64,000 bases of DNA from Acidobacteriota bacterium (lineage in GTDB: Bacteria; Acidobacteriota; Holophagae; Acanthopleuribacterales; Acanthopleuribacteraceae). This document shows positions 34,291 to 43,895 of the stretch, piece after piece. The stretch spans positions 1-64,000 of the forward strand of contig JASJCB010000047.1 in the NCBI GenBank assembly GCA_030066195.1, read 5' to 3'. How positions within the stretch are numbered: the stretch's first letter is position 1; every line of letters begins with the position of its first letter. The notes under the pieces are model-generated. The model was not told the DNA's origin. It saw only the letters and a program-made list of their open reading frames with translations, and did no database searches. The position numbers were made by a program, and so were the translations under genes.

Positions 34291-36441
34291 ATGTTGCAAC
34301 GTCCACGGTGGTGCGGCGATATCCGTGCGGTGATGGTGCCGCCCGATCAGCTTTTACTGCGGCATGATCAGGGTCTCTTGACCTTCGAGGGGGATAAGAT
34401 TTGCCGCCTTGCTGCTTTGATAGACGGTGTCCGTAGCCGCAATGAACTGGTCGAGGCCCTCGGCCCTGAAGTACCCGCTCAGAAAGTCTTCTACCTGTTG
34501 CTGATGCTGGAGAAGCAGCAACTTATCCAGGAAGCCGGCATCCCTCGTCTTCCGGCGCCCTATCGGGGCGAAATCTCTACCGTTTCCCATGCGGTCGAAC
34601 TGGATATTGCACCGGGCTTTGCACCCGATACGGTGGTTGCCGCCCTGAAGAGCCGGGGATTGGTGATGGGCGGAAGCAATGCCCCCTTTCGGCTTTATCT
34701 GTGCCGTGATTACCTGGATCCCGAGACCGCCGACGAGCTGCGAAAGCGGCAAGCCGACACACGACCCACGTTACCGGCCCGCCTCTATGGACAATCCCTA
34801 TGGATCGGTCCGCTGTTGGGCGGACCGAACAGTGGTTGTTTCGACTGCCTTCACCGAATCCTTCTCAGCCATCGTTTCCCCGAGCCCCTGCTGCTTCAGG
34901 AAGGGTTTTCCGTGCCGCCGTTCCCGGACCCGCTCCCGGAAACCGCCGATGTTGCGGCCCTTCATCTCCTGAATGCATCGGGTCATCGGCAAAGCGGTTT
35001 TCAAACCATCGACCTGATGACCGGCGAGGCGCGAAAACGGCCGCTGATCGGCTTGTCGGGTTGTCCCCGCTGCAACCCGAACCACGGCATGGAACCTGCG
35101 ATACCACGGCTTCAGTCCCGCCCGGTCGAGCCGGGGCAATGGCGCCTTTGGAGTAAAGACCGGGTGCTGGAACTCAGGGAAAAATGCGTGGATACCGTTT
35201 GCGGTTTGATCCCGGATTTGACCCGAATCCCCATCGACGGTCCGGGTACCCTCTCGTTCGTGCACTCCTACGCCAACCTGTTCACCCATCAGAGATCGCT
35301 CAAATCCTGGCGCGACATGACGTTGTGCCCCTCCATGGGAAAAGGCCTCGATTTCGAGGAAGCAGCCGCCGGCGCCCTTTGCGAAGCGCTTGAACGCTAC
35401 AGTCACACCGAACTGGGCGGCGAGTATCGCATCCGCGCTACCTATAGAAGTCTGGGTGAGCAGGCCGTACACCCGCACGATTGGCTGGGTTTCAGCGAAT
35501 CCCAGTATGCCCGACGCGAGGCCTTGAATCGATCGTTCTCTTCCGGCTTTCACTTCATACCGCGGCCCTTCGATCCCAACGCGGAAATTTCCTGGGTCCC
35601 GCTTTGGTCGTTGACCCGTCATCGCACGCGTTATGTCCCGACCAGGCTGGCCTTGTTCAACAGGAGCCAGGCGCCTTACGGCGGCGCCAATTCCAACGGC
35701 TGCGCCGTGGGCTCCTGCTTTGAAGAGGCCGTTCTGTACGGCCTGCTGGAACTGGTTGAACGGGATGCGGTGGCCGTCTGGTGGTACAACAGGCTCCGGG
35801 TCCCCGAACTGGCTTTGGACCCGGCCGACCCCCTGGTCATCGTTTTTCGCGAGGCCCTGGCCGCTAACGGGCGCGACCTGTGGGTCCTGGACATCACTCA
35901 CGATTTGGGCATCCCCTGTTTCACCGCGCTCTCGGCGTGCGCGGACGGTTCCTCGGTGGCCTTCGGCTTCAGCGCTCATCTGGACGCTCGCAAAGCCTTG
36001 TACGGCGCCTTGATGGAATTGGGTCAGACCGTCTGGTCCCTCTTCCCGAGGGAAATTCCCCAGGGCCCGCTTCCTCACGGGGTCCAACCGATGATCGACT
36101 GGCTGACACGGGTGACCCGCGACAATCAACCCTATCTCAAGCCGGACCCCACGCAACCCAAGCGCGGCCTGGACCATTATCCCGACCCGGGATGGACCGA
36201 TCTGAAAGACGCCGTGAATTACGGTGTGGAACAATTGGCCCGAGCGGGCCTGGAAACACTGGTTGCCGACTTCACCAGGGCGGAAACCGGTCTCGCCGCC
36301 GCTCGTGTTGCAGCTCCCGGCATGCGCATGTTCTGGAACCGTTTCGGCCCCGGACGTCTTTACGATGTACCGGTTGCCATGGGGCTTTTGTCGGAGCCTA
36401 CACGAGAAGAAGATCTCAATCCCTACCAGATTTTTGTTTGA
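34291..36441 (+). CDS. fused E1-like/YcaO azoline cyclodehydratase (TOMM)
   Basis: 716 residues; ATG at 34291 with GGGGGTG upstream (a GTG six bases earlier is the alternative). Residues 1-85 form a winged-helix leader-binding module (LEALGPEVPAQKVFYLLLMLEKQQLI). The E1-like half carries the structural zinc tetrad as two CxxC pairs (SGCFDCLHR near 182 and SGCPRCNP near 258). The YcaO half follows from about 340: KGLDFEEAAAGALCEALERYS and ANSNGCAVGSCFEEAVLYGLLELVERDAV supply ATP/Mg residues. The usual C-terminal PxPxP is replaced by NPYQIFV. YcaO enzymes use ATP to cyclise Cys, Ser or Thr onto the peptide backbone. The precursor gene follows after 78 bp. Confidence 0.92.
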   Translation: MLQRPRWCGDIRAVMVPPDQLLLRHDQGLLTFEGDKICRLAALIDGVRSRNELVEALGPEVPAQKVFYLLLMLEKQQLIQEAGIPRLPAPYRGEISTVSHAVELDIAPGFAPDTVVAALKSRGLVMGGSNAPFRLYLCRDYLDPETADELRKRQADTRPTLPARLYGQSLWIGPLLGGPNSGCFDCLHRILLSHRFPEPLLLQEGFSVPPFPDPLPETADVAALHLLNASGHRQSGFQTIDLMTGEARKRPLIGLSGCPRCNPNHGMEPAIPRLQSRPVEPGQWRLWSKDRVLELREKCVDTVCGLIPDLTRIPIDGPGTLSFVHSYANLFTHQRSLKSWRDMTLCPSMGKGLDFEEAAAGALCEALERYSHTELGGEYRIRATYRSLGEQAVHPHDWLGFSESQYARREALNRSFSSGFHFIPRPFDPNAEISWVPLWSLTRHRTRYVPTRLALFNRSQAPYGGANSNGCAVGSCFEEAVLYGLLELVERDAVAVWWYNRLRVPELALDPADPLVIVFREALAANGRDLWVLDITHDLGIPCFTALSACADGSSVAFGFSAHLDARKALYGALMELGQTVWSLFPREIPQGPLPHGVQPMIDWLTRVTRDNQPYLKPDPTQPKRGLDHYPDPGWTDLKDAVNYGVEQLARAGLETLVADFTRAETGLAAARVAAPGMRMFWNRFGPGRLYDVPVAMGLLSEPTREEDLNPYQIFV

Positions 36442-36519
36442 TCGCTGCATGGTGTCTGGTAAACTTGGGCGCAGACACAACCCCCGAAAAATCGAATCGA
36501 TAAACCATCAGGAGGAATT

Positions 36520-36831
36520 ATGCTCGCTACCGGAAACTCACAAAAGTATGCTGAAGTCATTGCCCATGCGTGGGCCGATGACGCGTTCAAAACCAGGTTG
36601 ATGGCGCACCCGCGCGATGTTCTCGACGAACACGGCATCGATCTGAAGGAATACGCCGAGATCAACTTTGAAACCGTTCCCGCCGACAGCACGTTGGAAC
36701 TCAAGGTGCGCGGCGGGGCCCTGACTCTGCCGTTTCCCGAACGCGACAGCGATCTCCATTTGGAACATGCAAAGGTACACGGCATGAAAACAACCACCAC
36801 CTGCTGCCATGAAGATCCTACTGAGGATTGA
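36520..36831 (+). CDS. NHLP-leader TOMM precursor peptide
   Basis: 103 residues, ATG at 36520 with GGAGGAA upstream. Residues 1-70 are a nitrile-hydratase-like leader (KYAEVIAHAWADDAFKTRLM ... DVLDEHGID), the recognised NHLP class. A double Gly (VRGGAL, about residue 66) and LPFPERD follow. The C-terminus reads MKTTTTCCHEDPTED, so four Thr (91-94) and two Cys (95, 96) lie together as candidate azoline/azole residues. The gene sits between the cyclodehydratase and the SagB gene of the same locus, and a terminator follows at 36846-36868. No peptidase or exporter is present nearby. Confidence 0.88.
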   Translation: MLATGNSQKYAEVIAHAWADDAFKTRLMAHPRDVLDEHGIDLKEYAEINFETVPADSTLELKVRGGALTLPFPERDSDLHLEHAKVHGMKTTTTCCHEDPTED

Positions 36832-36845
36832 GCCGGTTTGGAGTC

Positions 36846-36868
36846 GGGGCGGTGATCCGCCCCTTCTT
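36846..36868 (+). terminator. rho-independent terminator of the cyclodehydratase-precursor unit
   Basis: GGGGCGG (36846-36852), TGAT loop, CCGCCCC (36857-36863), then TTCTT. The reverse orientation may also serve the converging kinase gene. Confidence 0.75.
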
Positions 36869-36877
36869 ATCCCTGCC

Positions 36878-39800
36878 TCAGAGCTTCAATCCGATCACCG
36901 TGATGTCATCACGCTGTTCGCGGTTCCCCCCAAAATCGGCAAGGGACTCTTCAAGGCGTTTCGATTGCATGGCCATCGGTCGGTCCTGAATTTCGCAAAG
37001 TAGCTTTTTCATGCGCTTGGAGCCGAACCGACGCCCCGATGAATCGGGATGATCCACATAACCGTCGGTCATCAGGTAGAGCGTATTCCCGGGGCGGCGT
37101 TCGATATGATGGTTTTCAAACGGTTTGGACCGTCGGCTCCGATGCCCGCCGATGGATCGCCGCTGACCTTTGATTTCCAGGAGCGGATCTCCCTCCGCGT
37201 CTTTGCGGTACAGCAACAGGGGCTGACGCGCACCGGCAAAAGTAATCGTTTCGGTATCGATCCGGCAGATGCTCATGTCCATGCCCGACACGGCCTGGTT
37301 GCGCCCGTCGCGCATCAAGGTATTGTGCACACCTTCATCGAGATGTTCCAAAATAAGCGCCGGATCGGTGATCCCCCGGTCGACCACCAGTTGGTGGAGA
37401 ATGGTCGCCCCGATCATGGAGAGAAAGGCGCCGGGAATCCCGTGGCCGGTACAGTCCACAACCGCGACCACATCCGCATCACCGGCTTTGTGATACCAGT
37501 AGAAATCGCCGGAGACGACCGCCAGCGGCCGATAGATGACAAAACTGTCTTCCAGTGAGGCGGCGAAGGTCTCCGTCGTGGGAAGGATGGCGTTTTGAAT
37601 CTGTTCGGCACAGTCGATACTACTTTGTACCTGGCGATTGCGTTGTTCCAGGTCGTGCATCAAACCGGCTTTGCTTATGGCCGACAAGGCATGCTGCCGG
37701 AAACGGTCCAACCGGGGGACGTCCGATGCGTCCAGGCCGCCTCGGGACTTGAGCAACAGTACGCCGCTCAACTGGTTGTTCACCTCGATCTTGACGCTGA
37801 TCACGGTTACGGAATCATGGTGCTCCATGGCGAAAATGTCCAGGGCCCGGTGATTCGCAGGATTCATGAATCGTTCGATCAAAGCCTCTTCCGAAAAGAC
37901 TTCGTTCCGATCGAACACCGCTCCCTCGCCATGAACGGCCGCATGGATATAGCCCTGCTCCATATTGCCCCACATGAGGAAGGCGCATCCGGTCACCCGG
38001 CTGAACATCACCTGGACCTGCGCCAGCATGGCGTCCAGCACCCGTTGCAACGTCGTCTCCCGGTTGATGGTGCGCACGATGCCGTCCAACATCTCCAGCT
38101 CTTTATTGCGCAAACGCAGCGAATGCGTGCGGTCCGCCACCATGGTCTCCAGATTGCGGTTGATGTCCAGCAGATCCAGATGGGTTTTTACGCGGGAGAG
38201 CAGTTCTCCCCTGGCAAACGGTTTGGTCAGGTAATCATTGCCGCCGGCCGAAAACCCCTCCAGAAGATCCTCCGGTTGGTCGCGAGCGGTCAGAAAGACA
38301 ACGGGAAGCTCCTGCATGCCCCGTGTGTCCCGAATGGCGCGGCAGACCTCATAACCCGACATGCGCGGCATCATAATGTCCAGCAAGACCAGGTCTACCT
38401 CGTTGTCGATCCGCTCCAGCGCCTCGGGTCCGTTGGCGGCTTGCACCACCCGGTACCCGCGCGGCGCCAGCAGGTTCTGCAGGACCTGAAGGTTCACGGG
38501 TTCATCGTCTACCAGGAGAATGCGGAAACGTCCCGCGTCTTCCCGGACCATATGATGATCGGAATCGTGCTCCGGATTCGGCGCGGGTTCGATCAGCACC
38601 GATTCATCGACCGCGATGTCGGAGACCATCATGGGCTCCGGTTTCCCCGGCGCCGCCTGGACACCGCCCGATTGTTGCCTGGGTAGGGAGAAATAGAAGG
38701 TAGAACCCTTCCCCTCCTTCGAGTTCAGCCAGATCTTGCCGTGGTGTAATTCAACCAGCCGGCGCGTCACTGACAGACCCAAACCGGTGCCCCCGTAGAT
38801 CCTCGCCGTGGAGCCGTCCACTTGTTCGAAGGATTCGAAGATATGCGCCCATTTATCTTGCGGAATACCGATTCCCGAGTCCTTGACCGCAACGATAATT
38901 TGTTCCTCTTCTTCTCTGGCCCATACCCGGACCCAGCCCTCGGCGGTGAACTTGATGCTGTTGCCCACCAGGTTGTGGAAGATCTGCAAAAGCCGGTTCT
39001 CATCCGCCTGAATCACGGGAAGGTCTCGGGAAACGTCATTGATGAGATTGACCTTCTTATTGCCCACCAGCGGTTTCGACAAGCTGAGCACCATATCGAC
39101 GACCTCGTGGATGTCGACCTCGCTGACATGCAGTTGCAGGCTGTGTTCCTTCAGCTTGGAGAAGTCCAGAATATTGTTGACCAGGCCGCCCAGACGTTTA
39201 CCGCTGGCCGCGATCAGGGCCAGGTTCTTGCGGGCGCTTTCGGAAAGAACACCGCCGGCGCCGTCCAACAGGGATTCCGCCAGGCCGATGATGCCGTTGA
39301 GCGGCGTGCGCAACTCGTGGGAGGTATTGGCCAGGAACTCGTCCTTGATTTTATCGACACGACGCAACTTTTCGTTGATGATGACGGCCTGCCGCAATTT
39401 CGCTCTCTGAGCGCGAACATAGGCCAGACAAATCAACAGAAACGCCAGGACATAAGCCGCATAAGCGCCCGGCGTCCGCCACCAGGGCGGCCTGATGACC
39501 ACCTCCAACGAAGCGGTACGCGGGTTCATCACCCCGTGGTTGTTGCTGCCCCGTACACTGAAGGTATAGGCGCCCGGAGCCAGGTTGATAAATGGAATGG
39601 AGTTCCGCTCACCCGCCGAAATCCAGTCTTCGCTGAGTCCCCGCATGCGGTACTCGATGCGGTTGCGGCCGGGCACCGCGTAATCCAACACCGAGAAATA
39701 CAACGCGAAGGATGCCGCATCGTAAGATGCTTCCAATTTTTCCCCGGGGTTCAACACCCGGAAACTGTCTTCATCGTCCAGGGCGCGGTAACCGGTGATC

Positions 39801-41818
39801 TTCACGGGCGGGATGTGGGTATTGCGAAGAATGTTTTCGGGGTGGAACACGCTCACGCCCTTCCGACCGGTAAAATAGAGGCGACCGCCGGCATCGGCGG
39901 CGACACCCCGGGTAAATACATTGCCCGCCAGCCCGTCGTCTCCGAAGTAGGGAAGGATCTCACCGCTTTCCGGAGCCAACCGCACCAGGCCGTTCATGGT
40001 GGCTACCCAAACAAGGCCCTTACTGTCCTCGATGATCGCGGTAACATTCCGGTCAGGCAAATCTTCGGTCGCCGGGTGGCGCTGAAAGACCTCCCGCCGG
40101 CGATCCATCAAATCCAGTCCCCGGGTGGTCGCCACCCAGAAACGACCGGTGGAATCTTCATAGGTTGTATTGACCACATCGCTGCTGATGGTGGTCGGGT
40201 CTTTCGGGTCGTGACGAAAAGCAAGGAAGTTATCGGTCTCCGGCAGATAGCGCAATAGACCGCCCGCAATGGTGCCCACCCACAGGTTGCCGTCTCTATC
40301 TTCGTTCAGATGGTAAGCGTCCTGGCTGCTCAAAGAACCCGGCGTTTGCGGATCGGGCTTGTAGACCCTGAAGCCGCCGTCGGCTTCCATGCGGTTCAAC
40401 CCGCTACGGGTCCCTACCCACAACACGCCGTTGCGGTCACGTAAAATACTGAAGACGATGATCCCGAACAAGCGGCGGTTCTTCTCCGGCCCGCCGGTTA
40501 TTTGCTCGAAACGATCGGCCTCCGAGTCGAAGCGGTGCAGCCCCTTTTCGGTGCCTACCCAAAGCGTGCCGTCGTCCTCCAGATTCAGGGCGGTGATGGT
40601 GTTATTGGCCAGACCGCTGCTTTCCTGTTCGGAGGTATAACAGGTGATTTTGTCCCCGGAAAGGCGCGTGAGCCCGTTTGCGGTGCCCACCCATAAATCC
40701 CCGTTCGGCTCTACGGCGACGGACTCCGCATCGTCACCGCACAAGCTGTCTTTCAGCGGGTGCGACCTCAAGCGCTGAATGGGGCCTGCCGTGCGGTTCC
40801 ACTTGTTCAACCCGCCTTTCATAGAACCGGCCCACAGAATACCGTTCTGTTCTAAAACGGTATACACGGCTCCGGCGCCGATCGAGGTAGGGTCGTGTGG
40901 ATCATGGGTCATTAACTGCCGATCCCCGGTTTCGGGGTCCAGTCGATCCAAGCCCGCCGGAGAACCGATCCACAGGCTGCCCTCCTCGCCCAACGCCATG
41001 GTCACCACACTGCTCCGCTCTGTAGCTTGCGTTGCGTCGGGGATAAGGGGAAAGCGGGTCACTGTAGCGGTTGCGGGATTCATCCTGCTGATGGTTCCCG
41101 TGTTGAGCGATGCCAGCCACAAGCTGCCGTCCTTGTCCGGTTGAATGCTGCACACAAGATTGCCCGCGATGGTTCGGGGATCGTCAGGGATCATTTTGAA
41201 GACATCGAAGTCATCGGTTTCCGGCCGGTACCTGGCCAAACCGCCCAAACACCCGACCCACAAAGCGCCTTCAATATCCCGGGCCAGATCCAGGACCCAG
41301 TTCCCGGGAAGTCCCCGAGGGTTGTCCGGGTCCTTGAAGTATTGGGCGAAACTACCGTCCGGGTTCATGCGGTTCAGGCCATATTCCGTGCCAACCCAGA
41401 GATTGCCGGCCCCGTCCTCCATGACTGCCCATACCTTGTCATTGCTCAAACCGCCGGAGTCGCCCGCGCGATAGGCCCGAAAGTGTTGACGATCGGCATT
41501 CAAGCGGTTCAACCCGCCGCCGAAGGTGCCTACCCAAAGAACCCCGGCGCTGTCTTGATAGATTCTGAATACGTAATCGTTGCTCAGGCTGCCGGGCTCG
41601 GTGGGATCATTTTGATAAACCAGGAAACGGCGACCGTCAAAACGGTGCAGACCCGCCTGCGTACCCACCCACAAAAAGCCGTCCCGATCCTTTAGGAGAC
41701 TGACCACCGAATTCTGTTTCAGCCCGTCTTCAACGGTATAGCGCTCGAACCTGGGGTCGATTCGACCGTCAACCGGAGTCAGCAAAAGAAAATATATAAA
41801 GCCTGACAAATAACCCAT
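36878..41818 (-). CDS. giant hybrid sensor: double Reg_prop propeller, Y_Y_Y, histidine kinase, REC, SpoIIE phosphatase
   Basis: 1646 residues if begun at ATG 41818 (seven fewer residues than the longest reading), with a hydrophobic leader. About 14 repeats of the form DGxLWVGTxxGL (Reg_prop; roughly residues 40-640) would make two seven-bladed sensory propellers. A Y_Y_Y domain and one TM (YAAYVLAFLLICLAYV) follow. Then come a HisKA H-box (NTSHELRTPLNG, about 826), HATPase (SGIGIPQDKWAHIFESFEQVDGSTARIYGGTGLGLSV), REC (ILLVDDEPVNLQ ... LVLLDIMMPRMSGYEV, about 1099), a GAF-like stretch, and a PP2C/SpoIIE phosphatase (VVSGDFYWY, DCTGHGIPGAFLS). It senses an outside, probably carbohydrate-like, signal. 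It sits between the two halves of the TOMM locus. Confidence 0.9.
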   Translation of the reverse strand: MGYLSGFIYFLLLTPVDGRIDPRFERYTVEDGLKQNSVVSLLKDRDGFLWVGTQAGLHRFDGRRFLVYQNDPTEPGSLSNDYVFRIYQDSAGVLWVGTFGGGLNRLNADRQHFRAYRAGDSGGLSNDKVWAVMEDGAGNLWVGTEYGLNRMNPDGSFAQYFKDPDNPRGLPGNWVLDLARDIEGALWVGCLGGLARYRPETDDFDVFKMIPDDPRTIAGNLVCSIQPDKDGSLWLASLNTGTISRMNPATATVTRFPLIPDATQATERSSVVTMALGEEGSLWIGSPAGLDRLDPETGDRQLMTHDPHDPTSIGAGAVYTVLEQNGILWAGSMKGGLNKWNRTAGPIQRLRSHPLKDSLCGDDAESVAVEPNGDLWVGTANGLTRLSGDKITCYTSEQESSGLANNTITALNLEDDGTLWVGTEKGLHRFDSEADRFEQITGGPEKNRRLFGIIVFSILRDRNGVLWVGTRSGLNRMEADGGFRVYKPDPQTPGSLSSQDAYHLNEDRDGNLWVGTIAGGLLRYLPETDNFLAFRHDPKDPTTISSDVVNTTYEDSTGRFWVATTRGLDLMDRRREVFQRHPATEDLPDRNVTAIIEDSKGLVWVATMNGLVRLAPESGEILPYFGDDGLAGNVFTRGVAADAGGRLYFTGRKGVSVFHPENILRNTHIPPVKITGYRALDDEDSFRVLNPGEKLEASYDAASFALYFSVLDYAVPGRNRIEYRMRGLSEDWISAGERNSIPFINLAPGAYTFSVRGSNNHGVMNPRTASLEVVIRPPWWRTPGAYAAYVLAFLLICLAYVRAQRAKLRQAVIINEKLRRVDKIKDEFLANTSHELRTPLNGIIGLAESLLDGAGGVLSESARKNLALIAASGKRLGGLVNNILDFSKLKEHSLQLHVSEVDIHEVVDMVLSLSKPLVGNKKVNLINDVSRDLPVIQADENRLLQIFHNLVGNSIKFTAEGWVRVWAREEEEQIIVAVKDSGIGIPQDKWAHIFESFEQVDGSTARIYGGTGLGLSVTRRLVELHHGKIWLNSKEGKGSTFYFSLPRQQSGGVQAAPGKPEPMMVSDIAVDESVLIEPAPNPEHDSDHHMVREDAGRFRILLVDDEPVNLQVLQNLLAPRGYRVVQAANGPEALERIDNEVDLVLLDIMMPRMSGYEVCRAIRDTRGMQELPVVFLTARDQPEDLLEGFSAGGNDYLTKPFARGELLSRVKTHLDLLDINRNLETMVADRTHSLRLRNKELEMLDGIVRTINRETTLQRVLDAMLAQVQVMFSRVTGCAFLMWGNMEQGYIHAAVHGEGAVFDRNEVFSEEALIERFMNPANHRALDIFAMEHHDSVTVISVKIEVNNQLSGVLLLKSRGGLDASDVPRLDRFRQHALSAISKAGLMHDLEQRNRQVQSSIDCAEQIQNAILPTTETFAASLEDSFVIYRPLAVVSGDFYWYHKAGDADVVAVVDCTGHGIPGAFLSMIGATILHQLVVDRGITDPALILEHLDEGVHNTLMRDGRNQAVSGMDMSICRIDTETITFAGARQPLLLYRKDAEGDPLLEIKGQRRSIGGHRSRRSKPFENHHIERRPGNTLYLMTDGYVDHPDSSGRRFGSKRMKKLLCEIQDRPMAMQSKRLEESLADFGGNREQRDDITVIGLKL

Positions 41819-42029
41819 TTGCAGAATACCGCCCGCCAAGGTGGCGTAGCTGAATCATAAATCGGGGGCATCCGGCGATGCAAGCAAAAGAAAGCGAGCT
41901 GTCGTGCCCCGTATGTAGCGGGCTGAGCGTGTTCGGGCAGTAGATCGATGGCACGGGTGCGGGGTCGCGGTGGACAAAGTTGTGTTGATCTGGCATAAAT
42001 AGCCATCTTGTTCGGTGAGGGGGGCGTCG

Positions 42030-43394
42030 TTGAAGGGGCCTTATCGATTGACCTTGGTTCCCGGGACAGGGGTGGCTCGGCAGGACCCTTTTTTGTTGGA
42101 GACCCCCGATGGGGAGTTGGCTTTCGACGGCGCCGGCCCGGCGGTGGTCGGCGTGTTTGCACGGTTATGTGAACGGGGGATGACGGCCGCCGCCTGCGCG
42201 GAAGAAGTCCTCGCCGGGGAAGGCATGAGCGGCCTGCTGCGCTTCGAGTATTTTCTGTTGCTACTCTTCGAACGGGGACTGATCTCCTGGTCCTTGGATC
42301 ATCCGGCGGTGAGTCTAACCCCTGAAAACGCTCTGTTCCGTCCGGAAGAGAACGTTTTTTCGGGGCCTCTGTGTCTCTCCCGCTTCGCCTATTGTCGCCC
42401 TGAACAAGGGAACCTGGTATGGCGCAATCCGCTTGTTCCTGCCTCCCTGGCTTTTCACGATGCCGCGAGTGCGGCCCTTCCGGGAGAGTTTGCCCGGCCG
42501 CGTTCCGCCGACGAGGCTCCGAAGGGGTACACGGCTGAAGAATGGACCGCCTTTATCGGCCTGGCCCGCAATGCGGGTATTCTGGTCGATCCGTCTGAAG
42601 AAGAAGATCCCCATGCGCGAACCTGGGAAGCCCACGATCTGATCTTCCACAACCAGGCCCGGGAGAGCCGGCGTGGAGACTCGGGCGGCACCTTTCGCTT
42701 CAAGGGTGTTTTCCCCGCCCCGCCCGCGGAAAAACCCCCCGTCTCACCCATCCGCGATCCCATTCCCCTTGCCCGGCCCGATCTTGCGGTTGCCGAGTAT
42801 CGGGACCCGCCTTTCCCACGCGTGATGGAAGAGAGAAAAACGGTGCGGCGCTATGGCGCCGAGCCCATCTCCCTGGATGACCTGGCCCATCTGCTCTACC
42901 GGTCGGCCCGGTCTCGCTGCCATATTGAACAACCGCACCAGGATCTCCTGGACCGGCCTTATCCCGGCGGCGGCGCTATTTATGAACTGGAGGTCTATGT
43001 TGCGGCCAAACGGGTTGTAGGGCTCGCGCCCGGTTTCTACCACTATGACGCCATGGAGCACCGGTTGTGTTTACTGGCCGAGCCCAACGGGTCACTCCAG
43101 GCGCTTCTGCAGCATTTCCGCGATGCAACCGGCATCCCGGAGATTCAATGCGGCCTGGTCATCAGCAGCAGGATGTCGCGGCTGGCCTGGAAATATCAAC
43201 GAATCGCTTATTCGATCACGCTGAAGAACGCGGGCGTCCTTTTGCAAACACTCTATTTAAATGCCCATGCACTGGACCTGGCGCCTTGCGGCGTCGGCAG
43301 CGGCAACCCTGATTTGTTTGCCGATCTCACCGGTTTGAATCCTTTTGAAGAGACCAGCGTGGCCGAGTTCCTCGTGGGCAGCATGCCGCCCTGA
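42030..43394 (+). CDS. SagB-type FMN dehydrogenase (azoline oxidase)
   Basis: 454 residues from TTG 42030, with GAGGGGGG five bases upstream; GTG 42015 is the alternative. Residues 1-90 are a small winged domain typical of SagB N-termini (LRFEYFLLLLFERGLISWS). The nitroreductase core starts at about 265: RKTVRRYGAEPISLDDLAHLLYRSARS, YPGGGAIYELEVYVAAKR, SRMSRLAWKYQRIAYSITLKNAG, LDLAPCGVGSGNPDLF. SagB enzymes oxidise azolines to azoles with FMN. It is the dehydrogenase partner for the cyclodehydratase 5.6 kb upstream and the only nitroreductase in the window. It diverges from the giant sensor gene. Confidence 0.9.
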   Translation: MKGPYRLTLVPGTGVARQDPFLLETPDGELAFDGAGPAVVGVFARLCERGMTAAACAEEVLAGEGMSGLLRFEYFLLLLFERGLISWSLDHPAVSLTPENALFRPEENVFSGPLCLSRFAYCRPEQGNLVWRNPLVPASLAFHDAASAALPGEFARPRSADEAPKGYTAEEWTAFIGLARNAGILVDPSEEEDPHARTWEAHDLIFHNQARESRRGDSGGTFRFKGVFPAPPAEKPPVSPIRDPIPLARPDLAVAEYRDPPFPRVMEERKTVRRYGAEPISLDDLAHLLYRSARSRCHIEQPHQDLLDRPYPGGGAIYELEVYVAAKRVVGLAPGFYHYDAMEHRLCLLAEPNGSLQALLQHFRDATGIPEIQCGLVISSRMSRLAWKYQRIAYSITLKNAGVLLQTLYLNAHALDLAPCGVGSGNPDLFADLTGLNPFEETSVAEFLVGSMPP

Positions 43395-43562
43395 ACCCAA
43401 GAGAGGATGCTGCAATCCATGGTGCGGCGTAGCCTGATACACTGAAAGACGTACACCAGAACGCAAATCGACACTCTGCCGTTGGCCTTATACCGGGTTG
43501 CGGCTGTTAGCGCCGGGTTACGGGGGAAGGGTATCAGGCGCACGGCTTCCCCCGCGGTAGGT

Positions 43563-43634
43563 TTATTTAGCGGCAATCGCCTTGACCAGTTCGGTTTTGT
43601 TCATGCCTGCTTTCAGGTGAGTCTTTACGTTCAT
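43563..43634 (-). CDS. candidate 23-residue peptide next to SagB
   Basis: Reverse-strand ATG at 43634 with a strong AAGGAGG five bases upstream, stop at 43563. It reads MNVKTHLKAG, then MNKTELVKAIAAK. The first ten residues resemble the VKTxxKAG start of short RiPP-like peptides; the last thirteen match the N-terminus of histone-like HU proteins, but the frame ends there. It has no Cys or Ser. It is either a translated mini-gene, a RiPP-related remnant or a chimaera. No HU remainder is visible further along (down to 43395), and 43635-43895 holds no other gene that I can see. Confidence 0.4.
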   Translation of the reverse strand: MNVKTHLKAGMNKTELVKAIAAK

Positions 43635-43895
43635 GACTTCCTCCTTGATCTGAGGCATTTTAAAATAGCGTCGGGGCATCAGCGGGCGTCGCGGGACGCT
43701 GCAAGGCTGATGTGGTGAAGTCCCCTTTATTCAATACGGTGTACCGGAGGGAAAAAACAGGTAGATCACGTTCTATTTTCCCTTTATTTACAAGTTAGTT
43801 CTACAACGTGCGAGCATGCGAGTTGAACTCCCCATTCGAGGCATCTCCGCCCTGCAGGCAGCCGCCTCTTGAAGCTCAACCTGGATAAATTGGAT

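Noticed and set aside
34285..36441. Possible separate E1 and YcaO genes
   Set aside because: One uninterrupted frame carries both halves, so it is a fusion and not two genes.
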